64,000 nucleotides of DNA from Ramlibacter tataouinensis TTB310 (GCF_000215705.1 NC_015677.1:3980001-4044000), one strand, 5' to 3'; positions 30,692-39,292 are shown, numbered from the stretch's first letter. The notes: generated by a model from the letters alone, not told the origin. Numbers and translations: made by a program.

Positions 30692-32156
30692 ACCGGTTTT
30701 CTTCGACGTGGTCGTGGTGGGCGCGGGCCTGTCGGGCATCGCCGCCGGCTACCACCTGCAGGCGCGCTGCCCGGGCCTGCGCTACGCCATCCTGGAGGCG
30801 CGCGAGGCGATCGGCGGCACCTGGGACCTGTTCCGCTATCCGGGCGTGCGCTCGGATTCGGACATGTACACCCTGGGCTACAGCTTCCGGCCCTGGCCCA
30901 GCGACGCCTCGTTCGCCTGCGGCCCCGACATCCGCGAGTACGTGGCCGGCACGGCGCGCGAGCACGGCATCGACCGGCACATCCGCTTCGGCCAGCGCGT
31001 CACCGCGGCCAGCTGGGACTCGGCGCAGGCGCGCTGGACGGTGAGCACCACCTCCCCGTCCGGCCAGGAGGCGCGCTTCGAATGCCGCTTCCTGTTCTTC
31101 TGCAGCGGCTACTACGACTACGAGCGCGGCCACGAGCCGCAGTGGGCGGGCACGGCGGACTTCCGCGGCCGCATCGTGCACCCCCAGCACTGGCCGCAGG
31201 CGCTGGACGTCAGCGGCCGCCGGGTGGTCGTCGTCGGCAGCGGCGCCACCGCCGTGACCCTGGTGCCCGAGCTGGCGACCGCCGCCGGGCACGTCACCAT
31301 GCTGCAGCGCTCGCCCAGCTACATCGCGGCGCTGCCGGCGCGCGACCGCATCGGCGCGGCCTGGCGGCGCTGGCTGCCGGCCGGCGCGGCGCACCGGCTG
31401 ATCCGCTGGAAGAACATCGCCCTGTCCATGGCCCTGTTCCAGTTCGCGCGGCGCAGGCCCGAGGCGACGGCCCGCTGGCTGCTGCGGTCCGCCGCCAGCC
31501 TGCTCGGCCCGGGCTTCGACGTGGAACGCCACCTCAAGCCGGCGTACAAGCCCTGGGACCAGCGGCTGTGCATCGCGCCCGACGGCGACCTGTTCCGGGC
31601 GGTGCGCAGCGGCAAGGCGTCCATCGTGACCGACCGCATCGAGCGCTTCACCGAACGCGGCATCCTGCTGGCCTCGGGCCAGGCGCTGGAAGCCGACATC
31701 GTGGTGGCGGCCACCGGGCTGAAGCTGAAGCTGCTGGGCGGCGCCAGGCTGACCGTGGACGGGCGGCCGGTGGACCTGGCGCAGACCGTGTCGTACCGGG
31801 GCCTGATGTACGGCGGCATCCCCAACCTGGCCACGGCGATGGGCTACACCAATGCCTCGTGGACGCTCAAGTGCGAGCTGATCGCGCGCTACGTGTGCCG
31901 CCTGCTGAACCACATGCAGGCACGGGGCTGGGACATCTGCGTGCCTTCGGCGGACGGGCCGGCCGCGATGGCCACGCGTCCCGCCATCGACCTGAGCTCG
32001 GGCTATGTGCAGCGCGCCGCGGACCTGCTGCCGCGGCAGGGCGAGCGCCGGCCCTGGCGCATCCACCAGAACTACCTGCAGGACCTGCTGTCGCTGAGGT
32101 TCAGCCCGCTGCGCGACGGCGCCATGCGCTTCGCCCGGCGCACCGGCGGCACCTAA
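30681..32156 (+). CDS. Flavin-containing Baeyer-Villiger-type monooxygenase
   Basis: A 491-residue FAD/NADPH monooxygenase. FAD loop VVGAGLSGIAAG is at about 11-22 and the second Rossmann motif is VVVGSGATAV. Between them the Baeyer-Villiger fingerprint F-x-G-x-x-x-H-x-x-x-W is exact (Phe161, Gly163, His167, Trp171). It should insert oxygen into a ketone to give an ester or lactone, or oxidise a heteroatom. It overlaps the SDR at its start and the convergent proQ by 4 nt at its end. Confidence 0.93.
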   Translation: MPAEPVFFDVVVVGAGLSGIAAGYHLQARCPGLRYAILEAREAIGGTWDLFRYPGVRSDSDMYTLGYSFRPWPSDASFACGPDIREYVAGTAREHGIDRHIRFGQRVTAASWDSAQARWTVSTTSPSGQEARFECRFLFFCSGYYDYERGHEPQWAGTADFRGRIVHPQHWPQALDVSGRRVVVVGSGATAVTLVPELATAAGHVTMLQRSPSYIAALPARDRIGAAWRRWLPAGAAHRLIRWKNIALSMALFQFARRRPEATARWLLRSAASLLGPGFDVERHLKPAYKPWDQRLCIAPDGDLFRAVRSGKASIVTDRIERFTERGILLASGQALEADIVVAATGLKLKLLGGARLTVDGRPVDLAQTVSYRGLMYGGIPNLATAMGYTNASWTLKCELIARYVCRLLNHMQARGWDICVPSADGPAAMATRPAIDLSSGYVQRAADLLPRQGERRPWRIHQNYLQDLLSLRFSPLRDGAMRFARRTGGT

Positions 32157-32785
32157 GCGGCGGGCAGCATCGCCCGCACCGCGTCCGGTTCCAGGCCGTA
32201 CATCTCGGCGAAGGACTCGACGTCCTGGCCGCTGGCGCGGAAGGCGCGCAGCAGCGCCTCGCGCCGCGCCGCCTGCTCGGCCACCAGGGCGAACGCCTCG
32301 TCCAGCAGCGCGAGCGCGGTGTCGTCGCCGGTGCGCACGCGTTCCAGGTAGTCCTCGCGCGACAGCCCGCTGGCCTGGATCGCCTGCGCCAGCCGGTGCA
32401 CGGCCCAGGTGCGCGCCTTCTGCGCGTCGCGTGCCTGCCGGCGGCGGAACACCTCCAGGATGGCGTGCTGCACGTGCTCGGGCGCCACATCGTCCACCGG
32501 GTTGCCGTCCAGGTCGTGGCGGCGGTCGCCCTCGGCCACGGCCTCCAGGTAGCGGGTGGAGCGCACGTGCTGGCCCAGCGCCTGCTTGAGCTCTTCCTTC
32601 TGGAACTGTCCGGGGTGCCTCGCCATCAGGTCCTCGAACACGCCCAGCTTGAGCGGGCGGAAACGGGCACCGAACAGCCGCGGGTGCAGCTGCCACAGGC
32701 GCTGCAGCAGCGGGTGCACCTCGCGCGGGGGCCGGGGCTTTTTCTTGTCCTGCTTCTGCGGGACGGAGGACGCGGTATCACTCAT
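32153..32785 (-). CDS. proQ: ProQ/FinO-domain RNA chaperone
   Basis: A 210-residue protein with a basic N-terminal tail (KQDKKKPRPPREV) and the FinO/ProQ domain at about 25-130: LWQLHPRLFGARFRPLKLG, then LKQALGQHVRSTRYLEAV and DLDGNPV. ProQ proteins bind structured RNAs and sRNA 3' ends. The C-terminal half is helical and unlike the Tudor-like end of E. coli ProQ. Start ATG 32785. It is divergent from the FKBP gene, 41 nt away. Confidence 0.85.
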   Translation of the reverse strand: MSDTASSVPQKQDKKKPRPPREVHPLLQRLWQLHPRLFGARFRPLKLGVFEDLMARHPGQFQKEELKQALGQHVRSTRYLEAVAEGDRRHDLDGNPVDDVAPEHVQHAILEVFRRRQARDAQKARTWAVHRLAQAIQASGLSREDYLERVRTGDDTALALLDEAFALVAEQAARREALLRAFRASGQDVESFAEMYGLEPDAVRAMLPAA

Positions 32786-32826
32786 GAGCCCGCCACTGTA
32801 GCCCGGCACGGGCGACAATCGCCGCC

Positions 32827-33303
32827 ATGAAGATCGAAAAAGACACGGTGGTGACCCTGCGCTGCCGCATCGCCGACGACCAGGGCCGCCTGGTGCAGGA
32901 CGGCAAGCAGCCCATGGTCTACCTGCACGGCGGCTACGACAACACCTTCCCCAAGATCGAAGCGGCACTGGAAGGCCGGGCCAGCGGCGACGAGCTGACC
33001 CTGGTGCTGGCGCCGGCCGACGCCTTCGGCGAGCGCGACGAGGCGCTGCTGCGCACCATCCCCAAGCGCGAGTTCCCGCCCGGCGTCAAGGTGGGCGGCC
33101 AGCTGGAGCTGCCCGGCCCCCAAGGCGCGCCGCAGGCCTTTACCGTGAGCAAGATCAAGGGCGACGCCGTGCACCTGGACGGCAACCACCCGCTGGCGGG
33201 CCGCACGCTCAAGCTCGCCATCAAGGTCATCGGCGTACGCGCCGCCAGCGCCGAGGAGATCGCGCACCGCCACGTGCACGGCGAGCACGGGCACCACCAC
33301 TGA
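32827..33303 (+). CDS. FKBP-type (SlyD-like) peptidyl-prolyl isomerase
   Basis: A 158-residue protein of SlyD architecture: an FKBP half-domain starting MKIEKDTVVTLRCRIAD, an inserted chaperone flap (about 65-125, including DAFGERDEALLRTIPKREF), the return of FKBP with NHPLAGRTL, then a His-rich tail HRHVHGEHGHHH that should bind nickel or other metals. It catalyses prolyl cis/trans isomerisation and assists folding, in the cytoplasm. The methyltransferase follows 8 nt later on the same strand. Confidence 0.9.
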   Translation: MKIEKDTVVTLRCRIADDQGRLVQDGKQPMVYLHGGYDNTFPKIEAALEGRASGDELTLVLAPADAFGERDEALLRTIPKREFPPGVKVGGQLELPGPQGAPQAFTVSKIKGDAVHLDGNHPLAGRTLKLAIKVIGVRAASAEEIAHRHVHGEHGHHH

Positions 33304-33311
33304 GGCTGGCA

Positions 33312-34061
33312 ATGAGCCCGCTCCCGCAGTTGAACCGGCGTGCCACGCTGCAATGCTTGGGCCTGGCGCTGGCCGGTCTGCCGCTGGCCGTGATCGCGCA
33401 GGAAGCGCCGCAGCGCTACCGCCGCGTTGCGCCTAGCCCCGACGGCATCGGCAAGGTCTACATGGGCCGCGAGATCTCGGGCGTGATGGGCTGGCAGGGC
33501 GCCGCCTGGCTGGAACGCGGCGAGCGCGAGCGCGAGGAGCGCACCGACCTGCTGCTGCGCGAGCTGGCGCTGCGGCCGGGTCAGCAGGTGGCCGACGTGG
33601 GCGCGGGCTCGGGCTACCTCACCCGCCGCATGGCGCCGCAGGTGGCGCCCGGCGGCACCGTGTGGGCGACCGACGTGCAGCCCGAGATGGTGCGGCTGCT
33701 GCGCCAGGATGCGGCGCGCGCCGGCCTGGGGAACGTGCGCCCGGTGCTGGGCACGCCGACCGACGTGAACCTGCCGCCCGCGACGCTGGACCTGGCCGTG
33801 CTGGTGGACGTCTACCACGAGCTGGAGTTTCCGTTCGAGGCGATGGACAGCCTGGTGCGCGCCCTCAAGCCCGGCGGCCGCGTGGTGCTGGTGGAGTACC
33901 GCGCCGAGGACCCGAAGGTGCCCATCAAGCCCTTGCACAAGATGAGCCAGGACCAGGTGCGGCGCGAGATGGCGCCGCACGCGCTGGCGTGGGAACGCAC
34001 GGCGGACGTGCTGCCCTGGCAGCACCTGATGGTTTTCAGGAAGACGGCCCGGCCGTCCTAA
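33312..34061 (+). CDS. Exported class I SAM-dependent methyltransferase
   Basis: A 249-residue Rossmann methyltransferase: motif I VADVGAGSGYLT (about 95-106), then ATDVQPEMV, and the C-terminal PGGRVVLVEY. The first 30 residues look like an export signal, with twin Arg (LNRRATLQ), a hydrophobic stretch and a possible cleavage site at VIAQ. That would put a SAM-dependent enzyme in the periplasm, which is unusual because SAM is cytoplasmic. It is probably cotranscribed with the FKBP gene. The substrate is unknown. Confidence 0.85.
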   Translation: MSPLPQLNRRATLQCLGLALAGLPLAVIAQEAPQRYRRVAPSPDGIGKVYMGREISGVMGWQGAAWLERGEREREERTDLLLRELALRPGQQVADVGAGSGYLTRRMAPQVAPGGTVWATDVQPEMVRLLRQDAARAGLGNVRPVLGTPTDVNLPPATLDLAVLVDVYHELEFPFEAMDSLVRALKPGGRVVLVEYRAEDPKVPIKPLHKMSQDQVRREMAPHALAWERTADVLPWQHLMVFRKTARPS

Positions 34062-34073
34062 CCGGCGCCGGCC

Positions 34074-34874
34074 TCAGACCACCATGGGCCGGGCCGCGCC
34101 GTCCATGGACACCTGGGCGCCGGTGACGTAGCTGGCGCAAGGCGAGGCCAGGAACAGCACCACGTTGGCGACCTCCTCGGGCTGGGCCAGTCGGCCCAGC
34201 GGCACGTCCTGCGAGGCGCGCCGCAGCGCCTCCTCCACCGGGATCCGGCCCATGCGCGCGGCCACTTCCAGGCCCGACTTCAGGCGGTCGGTGACGGTGG
34301 CGCCCGGGTTGACCGCATTGACCCGCACGCCGCGCGGCCCGTAGGCGGCGGCCAGCCCAGCGCTGACCAGCATCAGCGCGGCATTGGCGGCGCCGCCGGG
34401 CAGGTGGTGGGCGCTGGGCGTCTTGCCGCCGGCGCCGATCACGTTGACGATGGCGCCCGCGCCGCGGGCGCCCATGCGCTTGGCCACGGGGTCGGTCATG
34501 TGGATGTAGGTGAAGAACTTGGCGTCCATGGCGTCGTGCCAGGCCTGCGCATCGAGTTCGTCCGGCACCGTGCGCTGCGCCGCGCCGGCGGAGTTCACCA
34601 GCACGTCGACCGCGCCGTGGGCGGCTTCGGCCTGCTCCAGCGCCTGCAGCGCCTGCTCGGGCCGGCGCAGGTCGGCCGCCACCAGGGCCACACGCCCGGC
34701 CGATGCGGGCTGCTGCGCCTTCAGCAGGGACAGGGCCGCGTCCAGGTGGGCGCTGTTGCGCGAGACCAGGCTCACCGTGGCGCCTTCGCGCAGGAAGCCC
34801 TGGGCGCAGGCCAGCCCGATGCCCTTGCTGCCGCCGGTGATCAGCACATGCTTGCCGCCGAGCTGGAGGTCCAT
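34074..34874 (-). CDS. SDR-fold protein with altered active site
   Basis: A 266-residue short-chain dehydrogenase fold: cofactor loop ITGGSKGIGLA (about 13-23), VNSAGAAQ and a C-terminal TGAQVSMDG. Where the YxxxK pair should be, the sequence is PGGAANAALM, so the Tyr aligns with Gly and the Lys with Asn. It may use a different mechanism or only bind substrate. It is the third gene of the lyase-Bug-SDR operon, 23 nt after the Bug gene. Confidence 0.85.
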   Translation of the reverse strand: MDLQLGGKHVLITGGSKGIGLACAQGFLREGATVSLVSRNSAHLDAALSLLKAQQPASAGRVALVAADLRRPEQALQALEQAEAAHGAVDVLVNSAGAAQRTVPDELDAQAWHDAMDAKFFTYIHMTDPVAKRMGARGAGAIVNVIGAGGKTPSAHHLPGGAANAALMLVSAGLAAAYGPRGVRVNAVNPGATVTDRLKSGLEVAARMGRIPVEEALRRASQDVPLGRLAQPEEVANVVLFLASPCASYVTGAQVSMDGAARPMVV

Positions 34875-34897
34875 GGATGCAATCTCCGCCGCGGGAT

Positions 34898-35911
34898 TCA
34901 GTCGATCTTGATGCCGGCCGCCTTGACGACCTCGGCATAGCGCGCCAGGTCGCGCCGCATCTCATCGCGGAACTGCTCGGCGCTGCCCGGCGCCGCCTCG
35001 ATTCCCAGCACGCGCAGCTTGTCGCGGGCCTCCGGGTCGTTCAGCACCGCGTTGAGCGCGGTGTTCAGGCGGGCGGCGATGGCCGGCGGCAGGCCGGCGG
35101 GCGCCAGCAGGCCGACCCAGGAGTTGACGACGAAATCCGGCACGCCCGCCTCGATGAAGGTGGGCACGTCCGGCAGCGCCGGCGTGCGCTGCGCGCTGGA
35201 GACGGCCAGCGCGCGCAGCTTGCCGTTCTTGACGAAGCCGTGCGCGCCGGCGACGGCGGTATAGACCAGCGGGATGGTGCCGCCCACCACGTCGGTCAGG
35301 GCCTGGCCGCCGCCCTTGTAGAGGACGTGGGTCAGGTTGGCGCCGGTGCGCATCTTCAGCAGCTCGCCCGCGATGTGCGGCGTGCCGCCGGTGCCCGAGG
35401 TGCCGAACGACAGCCCGCCGGGGCGGCTCTTGGACACCGAGACGACGTCGGCCACCGTCTTCAGCGGCGCCTCGGGATGCGCCACCAGGATCAGCGTGGC
35501 GTCGCCGATCTTGCCGATGGGCGTGAAGTCCTTGAGCGTGTCGAACGGCAGCTTGCTGAACACGTGCGGGTTGATCACCATGGTGCCGTCGAAGCCCAGC
35601 ACCAGCGTGTAGCCGTCCGGCGCCGCATCCTTGACCAGGGCGCTGCCGATGTTGCCGGAGGCGCCCGGCTTGTTGTCCACGATCACCTGCTGGCCGAGCC
35701 GGCGCCCCAGGTACTCCGCGACCAGGCGGCCGCTGGTGTCGGTGACGCCGCCGGGCGTGAACGGCACCACCAGGCGGATCGGCCGGGTCGGCCAGGCGTC
35801 CTGCGCCAGGGCGGGCAGGGCGCCGGCGCCCAGCGCCAGCGCGCCGGCGGCCACGGCCATCCAGCGGCGCCGGCGCAGGCCCGTCGGGGCGAAAAGGTGC
35901 TGGGGGGTCAT
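34898..35911 (-). CDS. Bug-family tripartite tricarboxylate transporter substrate-binding protein
   Basis: A 337-residue periplasmic receptor of the TctC/Bug family. The signal peptide (RRRRWMAVAAGALALG to ALAQ) is followed by WPTRPIRLVVPFTPGG, the Bug signature, and DNKPGASGNIG at the ligand-binding site. Bug proteins bind small carboxylates for TctAB transporters; no tctAB genes are adjacent, as is common for orphan Bug receptors. It lies 52 nt after the lyase and shares its promoter. Confidence 0.94.
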   Translation of the reverse strand: MTPQHLFAPTGLRRRRWMAVAAGALALGAGALPALAQDAWPTRPIRLVVPFTPGGVTDTSGRLVAEYLGRRLGQQVIVDNKPGASGNIGSALVKDAAPDGYTLVLGFDGTMVINPHVFSKLPFDTLKDFTPIGKIGDATLILVAHPEAPLKTVADVVSVSKSRPGGLSFGTSGTGGTPHIAGELLKMRTGANLTHVLYKGGGQALTDVVGGTIPLVYTAVAGAHGFVKNGKLRALAVSSAQRTPALPDVPTFIEAGVPDFVVNSWVGLLAPAGLPPAIAARLNTALNAVLNDPEARDKLRVLGIEAAPGSAEQFRDEMRRDLARYAEVVKAAGIKID

Positions 35912-35963
35912 GTCTGTCTCCTTTGTCGGTGTTGGATCGGAAGGATAGGCGCGGCCGCGCGGC

Positions 35964-36851
35964 TCAGGGGATCTCGGCGTGGCGCCGGTCGAAGGCCCAG
36001 ACCTCCTCGAAGCCCATCAGCTTGGTCAGGTCGCTGAAGGGCATCAGCGGCATCGCCAGGCCGGCCGAGGAGCCCTGCTCCTTGAGCTGGGCGTACACCC
36101 CGCGCATGGCCTCGGTGGCGGCCAGCAGCGCCGTCACGGGGAAGATGGCGATCTTGTAGCGCAGCGCCTCCAGCTGGGCGCGGTCCAGCACCGGCGTGCG
36201 GCCGCCTTCCACCATGTTGGCCACCAGCGGCAGGTCGGTGCTGCGGCCGATGCGCTCCATCTCCTGCACCGATTCGGGCGACTCGACGAACAGGACGTCC
36301 GCGCCGGCCCGGGCATAGGCCTCGGCGCGCCGCAGGGCCTCGTCCAGGCCCAGCGTGGTGCGCGCGTCGGTGCGAGCGATGACGAGGAAGTCGCGGCTGG
36401 CGCGCGCCTCGCAGGCGACCTTGATCTTGCGCACCATGTCGGCCATCGGGATCACCCGGCGGCCCGGCGTGTGGCCGCATTTCTTGGGGAATTCCTGGTC
36501 CTCCAGCTGGATGGCCGCCGCGCCCGCCGCCTCGTAGCCGCGCACCGTGTGGCTCACGTTCAGCAGGCCGCCGTAGCCGGTGTCGCCGTCGGCGATCAGC
36601 GGGGCGCGCGCCATGGAGGCCATGGCTTTGACGCGATGGACCATGTCGGTGTAGGTGGCGATGCCGGCATCCGGCAGGCCCAGGTAGCTGGCCACGGTGC
36701 CGAAACCGGTCATGTACAGGGCCTCGAAGCCGAAGGTGTCCGCCAGCCGCAGGGACACCATCTCGTGCACACCGGGCGCCACGACCAGCCCCGGCTGCCT
36801 GAGCCGTTGCGCCAGCGTGGAGGAAGAGGGGGAGTGAACGGGTGGGGCCAT
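35964..36851 (-). CDS. Isocitrate lyase/PEP mutase superfamily enzyme (PrpB-like)
   Basis: A 295-residue TIM barrel. The metal-binding DGDTGYG (88-94) and the active-site loop FPKKCGHTPG with Cys125 place it with methylisocitrate lyases and carboxyphosphonoenolpyruvate mutases/oxaloacetate decarboxylases; KKCGH differs from the KRCGH of PrpB. It should cleave or rearrange a C-C bond next to a carboxylate. It is first in the operon with Bug and SDR genes, downstream of a -24/-12 promoter and divergent from a PrpR-like activator. The exact substrate is undecided. Confidence 0.88.
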   Translation of the reverse strand: MAPPVHSPSSSTLAQRLRQPGLVVAPGVHEMVSLRLADTFGFEALYMTGFGTVASYLGLPDAGIATYTDMVHRVKAMASMARAPLIADGDTGYGGLLNVSHTVRGYEAAGAAAIQLEDQEFPKKCGHTPGRRVIPMADMVRKIKVACEARASRDFLVIARTDARTTLGLDEALRRAEAYARAGADVLFVESPESVQEMERIGRSTDLPLVANMVEGGRTPVLDRAQLEALRYKIAIFPVTALLAATEAMRGVYAQLKEQGSSAGLAMPLMPFSDLTKLMGFEEVWAFDRRHAEIP

Positions 36852-36891
36852 GGGATCGTGCCTGCGGTACAGCTGTCTCGAAGCCACCTGC

Positions 36892-36909
36892 TTTGCACGA
36901 GGCGTGCCT
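36892..36909 (-). promoter_or_regulatory. Sigma54 (-24/-12) promoter of the lyase-Bug-SDR operon
   Basis: On the minus strand the sequence reads AGGCACGCCTCGTGCA, with GG and GC separated by exactly 10 nt, close to the consensus TGGCACG-N4-TTGCA. It lies about 41 nt upstream of the lyase ATG, giving a leader of roughly 30 nt. The adjacent divergent gene encodes a sigma54 activator, which strengthens the call. Confidence 0.75.
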
Positions 36910-36968
36910 GCGCACCAGGCCCTTGAATTTGCTGGGGAAACGGACGGTGGCGACCGCCCGCATGCGAC

Positions 36969-37001
36969 ATGTTGCGACACGACCCTGTTTCATTGCAACA
37001 T
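36969..37001. promoter_or_regulatory. Inverted repeat, likely activator (UAS) site for the PrpR-like protein
   Basis: ATGTTGC (36969-36975) and GCAACAT (36995-37001) are perfect 7-bp arms separated by 19 nt. The site is centred about 100 nt upstream of the predicted start of the lyase operon and just before the activator's own ATG, the usual place for an enhancer-type site that also autoregulates. Confidence 0.55.
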
Positions 37002-37015
37002 AGCGCCTTCCCCCC

Positions 37016-38953
37016 ATGGACACCTTGCACCACCCTCCTGCCCGTCGGCCCCGGCTGTGCTTCCTCAGCTACCGGCAGATCCGCGCCTTCGCCATGCCCA
37101 TCGTGGCGGAGTACGCCGGCCGCGCCGACATCGAGGTGGTGGACGGCAGCTTCGACGCGGCGCTGGGGCTGGCCCAGGAGCGCATCGACAAGGGCCTGGT
37201 GGACGTGTTCGTCAGCGCCGGCTCCAACGCCAGCCTGCTGCGCGCGGGGCTGAACGTGCCGGTGGCCACCATCAAGCTCGGCGGCTTCGACCTGCTGCAG
37301 GCGCTGATCCGGGCGCGCGAGGTCTCGCCCCGCGTGGGCATCGTGACCTACGGCCAGACCATCCCGGAGCTCGACGCCGTCAAGGCGCTGCTGAACGTCG
37401 ACATCCGCCAGTACGCCTACACCACGCCCGAGGTGGCGCGGCGGTGCGTGGCCGCCCTGCGCGCCGATGGCGTGGCGGTGGTCGTGGGCTCCAGCGTGGT
37501 GGTGGAGCTGGCGCAGAACGCCGGCCTGCACGGCCTGCTGGCCTACTCGCTGGCCAGCGTCCGCCAGGGCTTCGAGGATGCGCTCGAGCTGGCCCGCGTG
37601 GCCCGCCTGGAAGCCGGCCGCTACGAGCAGCTGAGCAGCGTGGTGCACCACCTGCGCCAAGCCGTGCTCGCGGTCAACACCGAAGCCCGGGTGATCGCCG
37701 CCAATCCGGCGATGCAGGCCATCCTGGGCCTGCAGCCGCTGGTGGGCCGGCCGCTCGCGGAACTGCCGCCCGAGCTGGCCCTGCAGCCCACGCTGGCGAC
37801 CGGGCAGGGCGAACACGACACCGTGCTGCGGCTGGCCGGCCGCGACTGGCTGGCGCGCCGCACGCCCATCCTCGAGCAGGGGCTGGTCGCCGGCGCGGCG
37901 CTCACCCTGGACGATCCGCGCCAGATCCACGAGGCGGACAACCTGCTGCGCATCCAGCGGCGGCGCCAGCAGGCTACCACCCGCTACAGCTTCGGCAGCC
38001 TGCTGGGCCAGGCGCCCGCCTTCCTGGCGGCGGTGCAGACGGCGCGGCGCTACGCGCGCAGCGGCCAGGGCATCCTCATCACTGGCGAGAGCGGCGTGGG
38101 CAAGGAGCTGTTCGCCCAGGCCATCCACGACGCCGGGCCGCAGGCCAAGCGGCCGTTCGTCGCGGTGAACTGCGCCGCCTTCCCCGAGAGCCTGCTGGAG
38201 AGCGAGCTGTTCGGCCACGAGGAGGGCGCCTTCACCGGCGCGCGGCGCGGCGGCCGGCGCGGGCTGTTCGAGGCGGCCCACACCGGCACGCTGTTCCTGG
38301 ACGAGATCGGCGACATGCCGCTGGCGCTGCAGTCGCGCCTGCTGCGGGTGCTGCAGGAGCGGGAGGTCACCCGCCTGGGCGGCACCGCCGCCATCCCGGT
38401 GGATGTCTGCGTCATCGCGGCGACCCACCGCGACCTGGCCGCGCTGGTGGCCGAAGGCCGCTTCCGCCAGGACCTGTATTACCGTATCAACACCCTGCCG
38501 CTGGCGCTGCCGGCGCTGCGCGAGCGCCGCCAGGACATCCTGCCGCTGGCCGAGGCCCTGCTGCGCCGCGGCCTGGGCCGGCTCGGCTCGACGGTGGAGC
38601 CGCGGCAGGTGCTGGCGCCGCTGCGCGGCGCGCTGGAGTCGCACCCCTGGCCGGGCAATATCCGCGAACTGGAGAACGCGATGGAGCGGCTGGCCGTGCA
38701 CCTGCTGCAATGGTCCTCGGCCGGCGCCATCGATGCCGCGCGGCTGCGTGCCGACTTCGCCGCGCTGCTCGATGGCGTGCCGGTCCCGGCCGCGGGGACG
38801 CCACCGGGGCCGCTCTCAGGCACCCGCAGCGCGCGCGCCCGGCAGGCCCTGGCCCGCAGCAGCGGCCGGCACGGCGAGGCCGCCCGCGCGCTGGGCGTGA
38901 GCCGCTCCACCCTGTGGCGCTGGCTGCGCGAGGGCGGGGACGCGCCCGCCTAG
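37016..38953 (+). CDS. Sigma54-dependent PrpR-like transcriptional activator
   Basis: A 645-residue bacterial enhancer-binding protein. The N-terminal PrpR_N-type sensor (about 10-190, starting RPRLCFLSYRQIRAFAMPI) binds a small carboxylate in PrpR. A PAS-like segment follows (205-300). The AAA+ domain has Walker A GESGVGKE near 357, the sigma54-contact GAFTGA loop near 404, and FLDEIGDMP. A Fis-type helix-turn-helix (HGEAARALGVSRSTLWRWL) ends the protein. Start: ATG 37016; no strong ribosome site. It probably controls the divergent lyase operon. Confidence 0.92.
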   Translation: MDTLHHPPARRPRLCFLSYRQIRAFAMPIVAEYAGRADIEVVDGSFDAALGLAQERIDKGLVDVFVSAGSNASLLRAGLNVPVATIKLGGFDLLQALIRAREVSPRVGIVTYGQTIPELDAVKALLNVDIRQYAYTTPEVARRCVAALRADGVAVVVGSSVVVELAQNAGLHGLLAYSLASVRQGFEDALELARVARLEAGRYEQLSSVVHHLRQAVLAVNTEARVIAANPAMQAILGLQPLVGRPLAELPPELALQPTLATGQGEHDTVLRLAGRDWLARRTPILEQGLVAGAALTLDDPRQIHEADNLLRIQRRRQQATTRYSFGSLLGQAPAFLAAVQTARRYARSGQGILITGESGVGKELFAQAIHDAGPQAKRPFVAVNCAAFPESLLESELFGHEEGAFTGARRGGRRGLFEAAHTGTLFLDEIGDMPLALQSRLLRVLQEREVTRLGGTAAIPVDVCVIAATHRDLAALVAEGRFRQDLYYRINTLPLALPALRERRQDILPLAEALLRRGLGRLGSTVEPRQVLAPLRGALESHPWPGNIRELENAMERLAVHLLQWSSAGAIDAARLRADFAALLDGVPVPAAGTPPGPLSGTRSARARQALARSSGRHGEAARALGVSRSTLWRWLREGGDAPA

Positions 38954-39292
38954 CACACCCCGGCGGTCCCGCTGCCCACAGTGTTCGTGGAGAAGGTTGT
39001 GGACAAACCTGTGGAACCCGGCGCGCAGCGGCTCCTGCACTGGCCTGGCGCCGGGTGATGCTTTCCTGGGCAGTCGCTTGCAGAAGCTTGACGCCTGAGC
39101 GGTGGCGTGGCGCGTCGGTGACGGGGCGAGGACGAATTGCTAAATGCGCTCATCGAGGGCGAGCACGACCTTTGCTGCGCGCGCCCTTACAGCGTGGCTT
39201 CCGACACACACCTGGACTTCATCCGAGGAACTCATGCGCTTGGAAACGAATTGATACGTGCTACGCTCATGCATAAAAGAGGAGAGGTGGTC
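38954..39292. other. 339-nt non-coding interval between the activator and a lipoprotein gene
   Basis: I see no gene here. Near 38995-39016 there are two TGTGGA motifs about 16 nt apart inside a short AGGTT/AACCT inverted repeat. The 3' part becomes less GC-rich and contains the weak promoter for the lipoprotein pair. No clear terminator for the activator gene was found. Confidence 0.6.
39240..39267 (+). promoter_or_regulatory. Weak sigma70-like promoter before the lipoprotein pair
   Basis: TTGGAA (39240-39245) and TACGCT (39262-39267) are 16 nt apart, about 25 nt upstream of the first lipoprotein ATG. Matches are 4/6 and 3/6, so the call rests mostly on position. Confidence 0.28.

Noticed and set aside
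38995..39016. Two TGTGGA motifs resembling DnaA boxes
   Set aside because: Only partial matches, no AT-rich unwinding region and no replication genes nearby.
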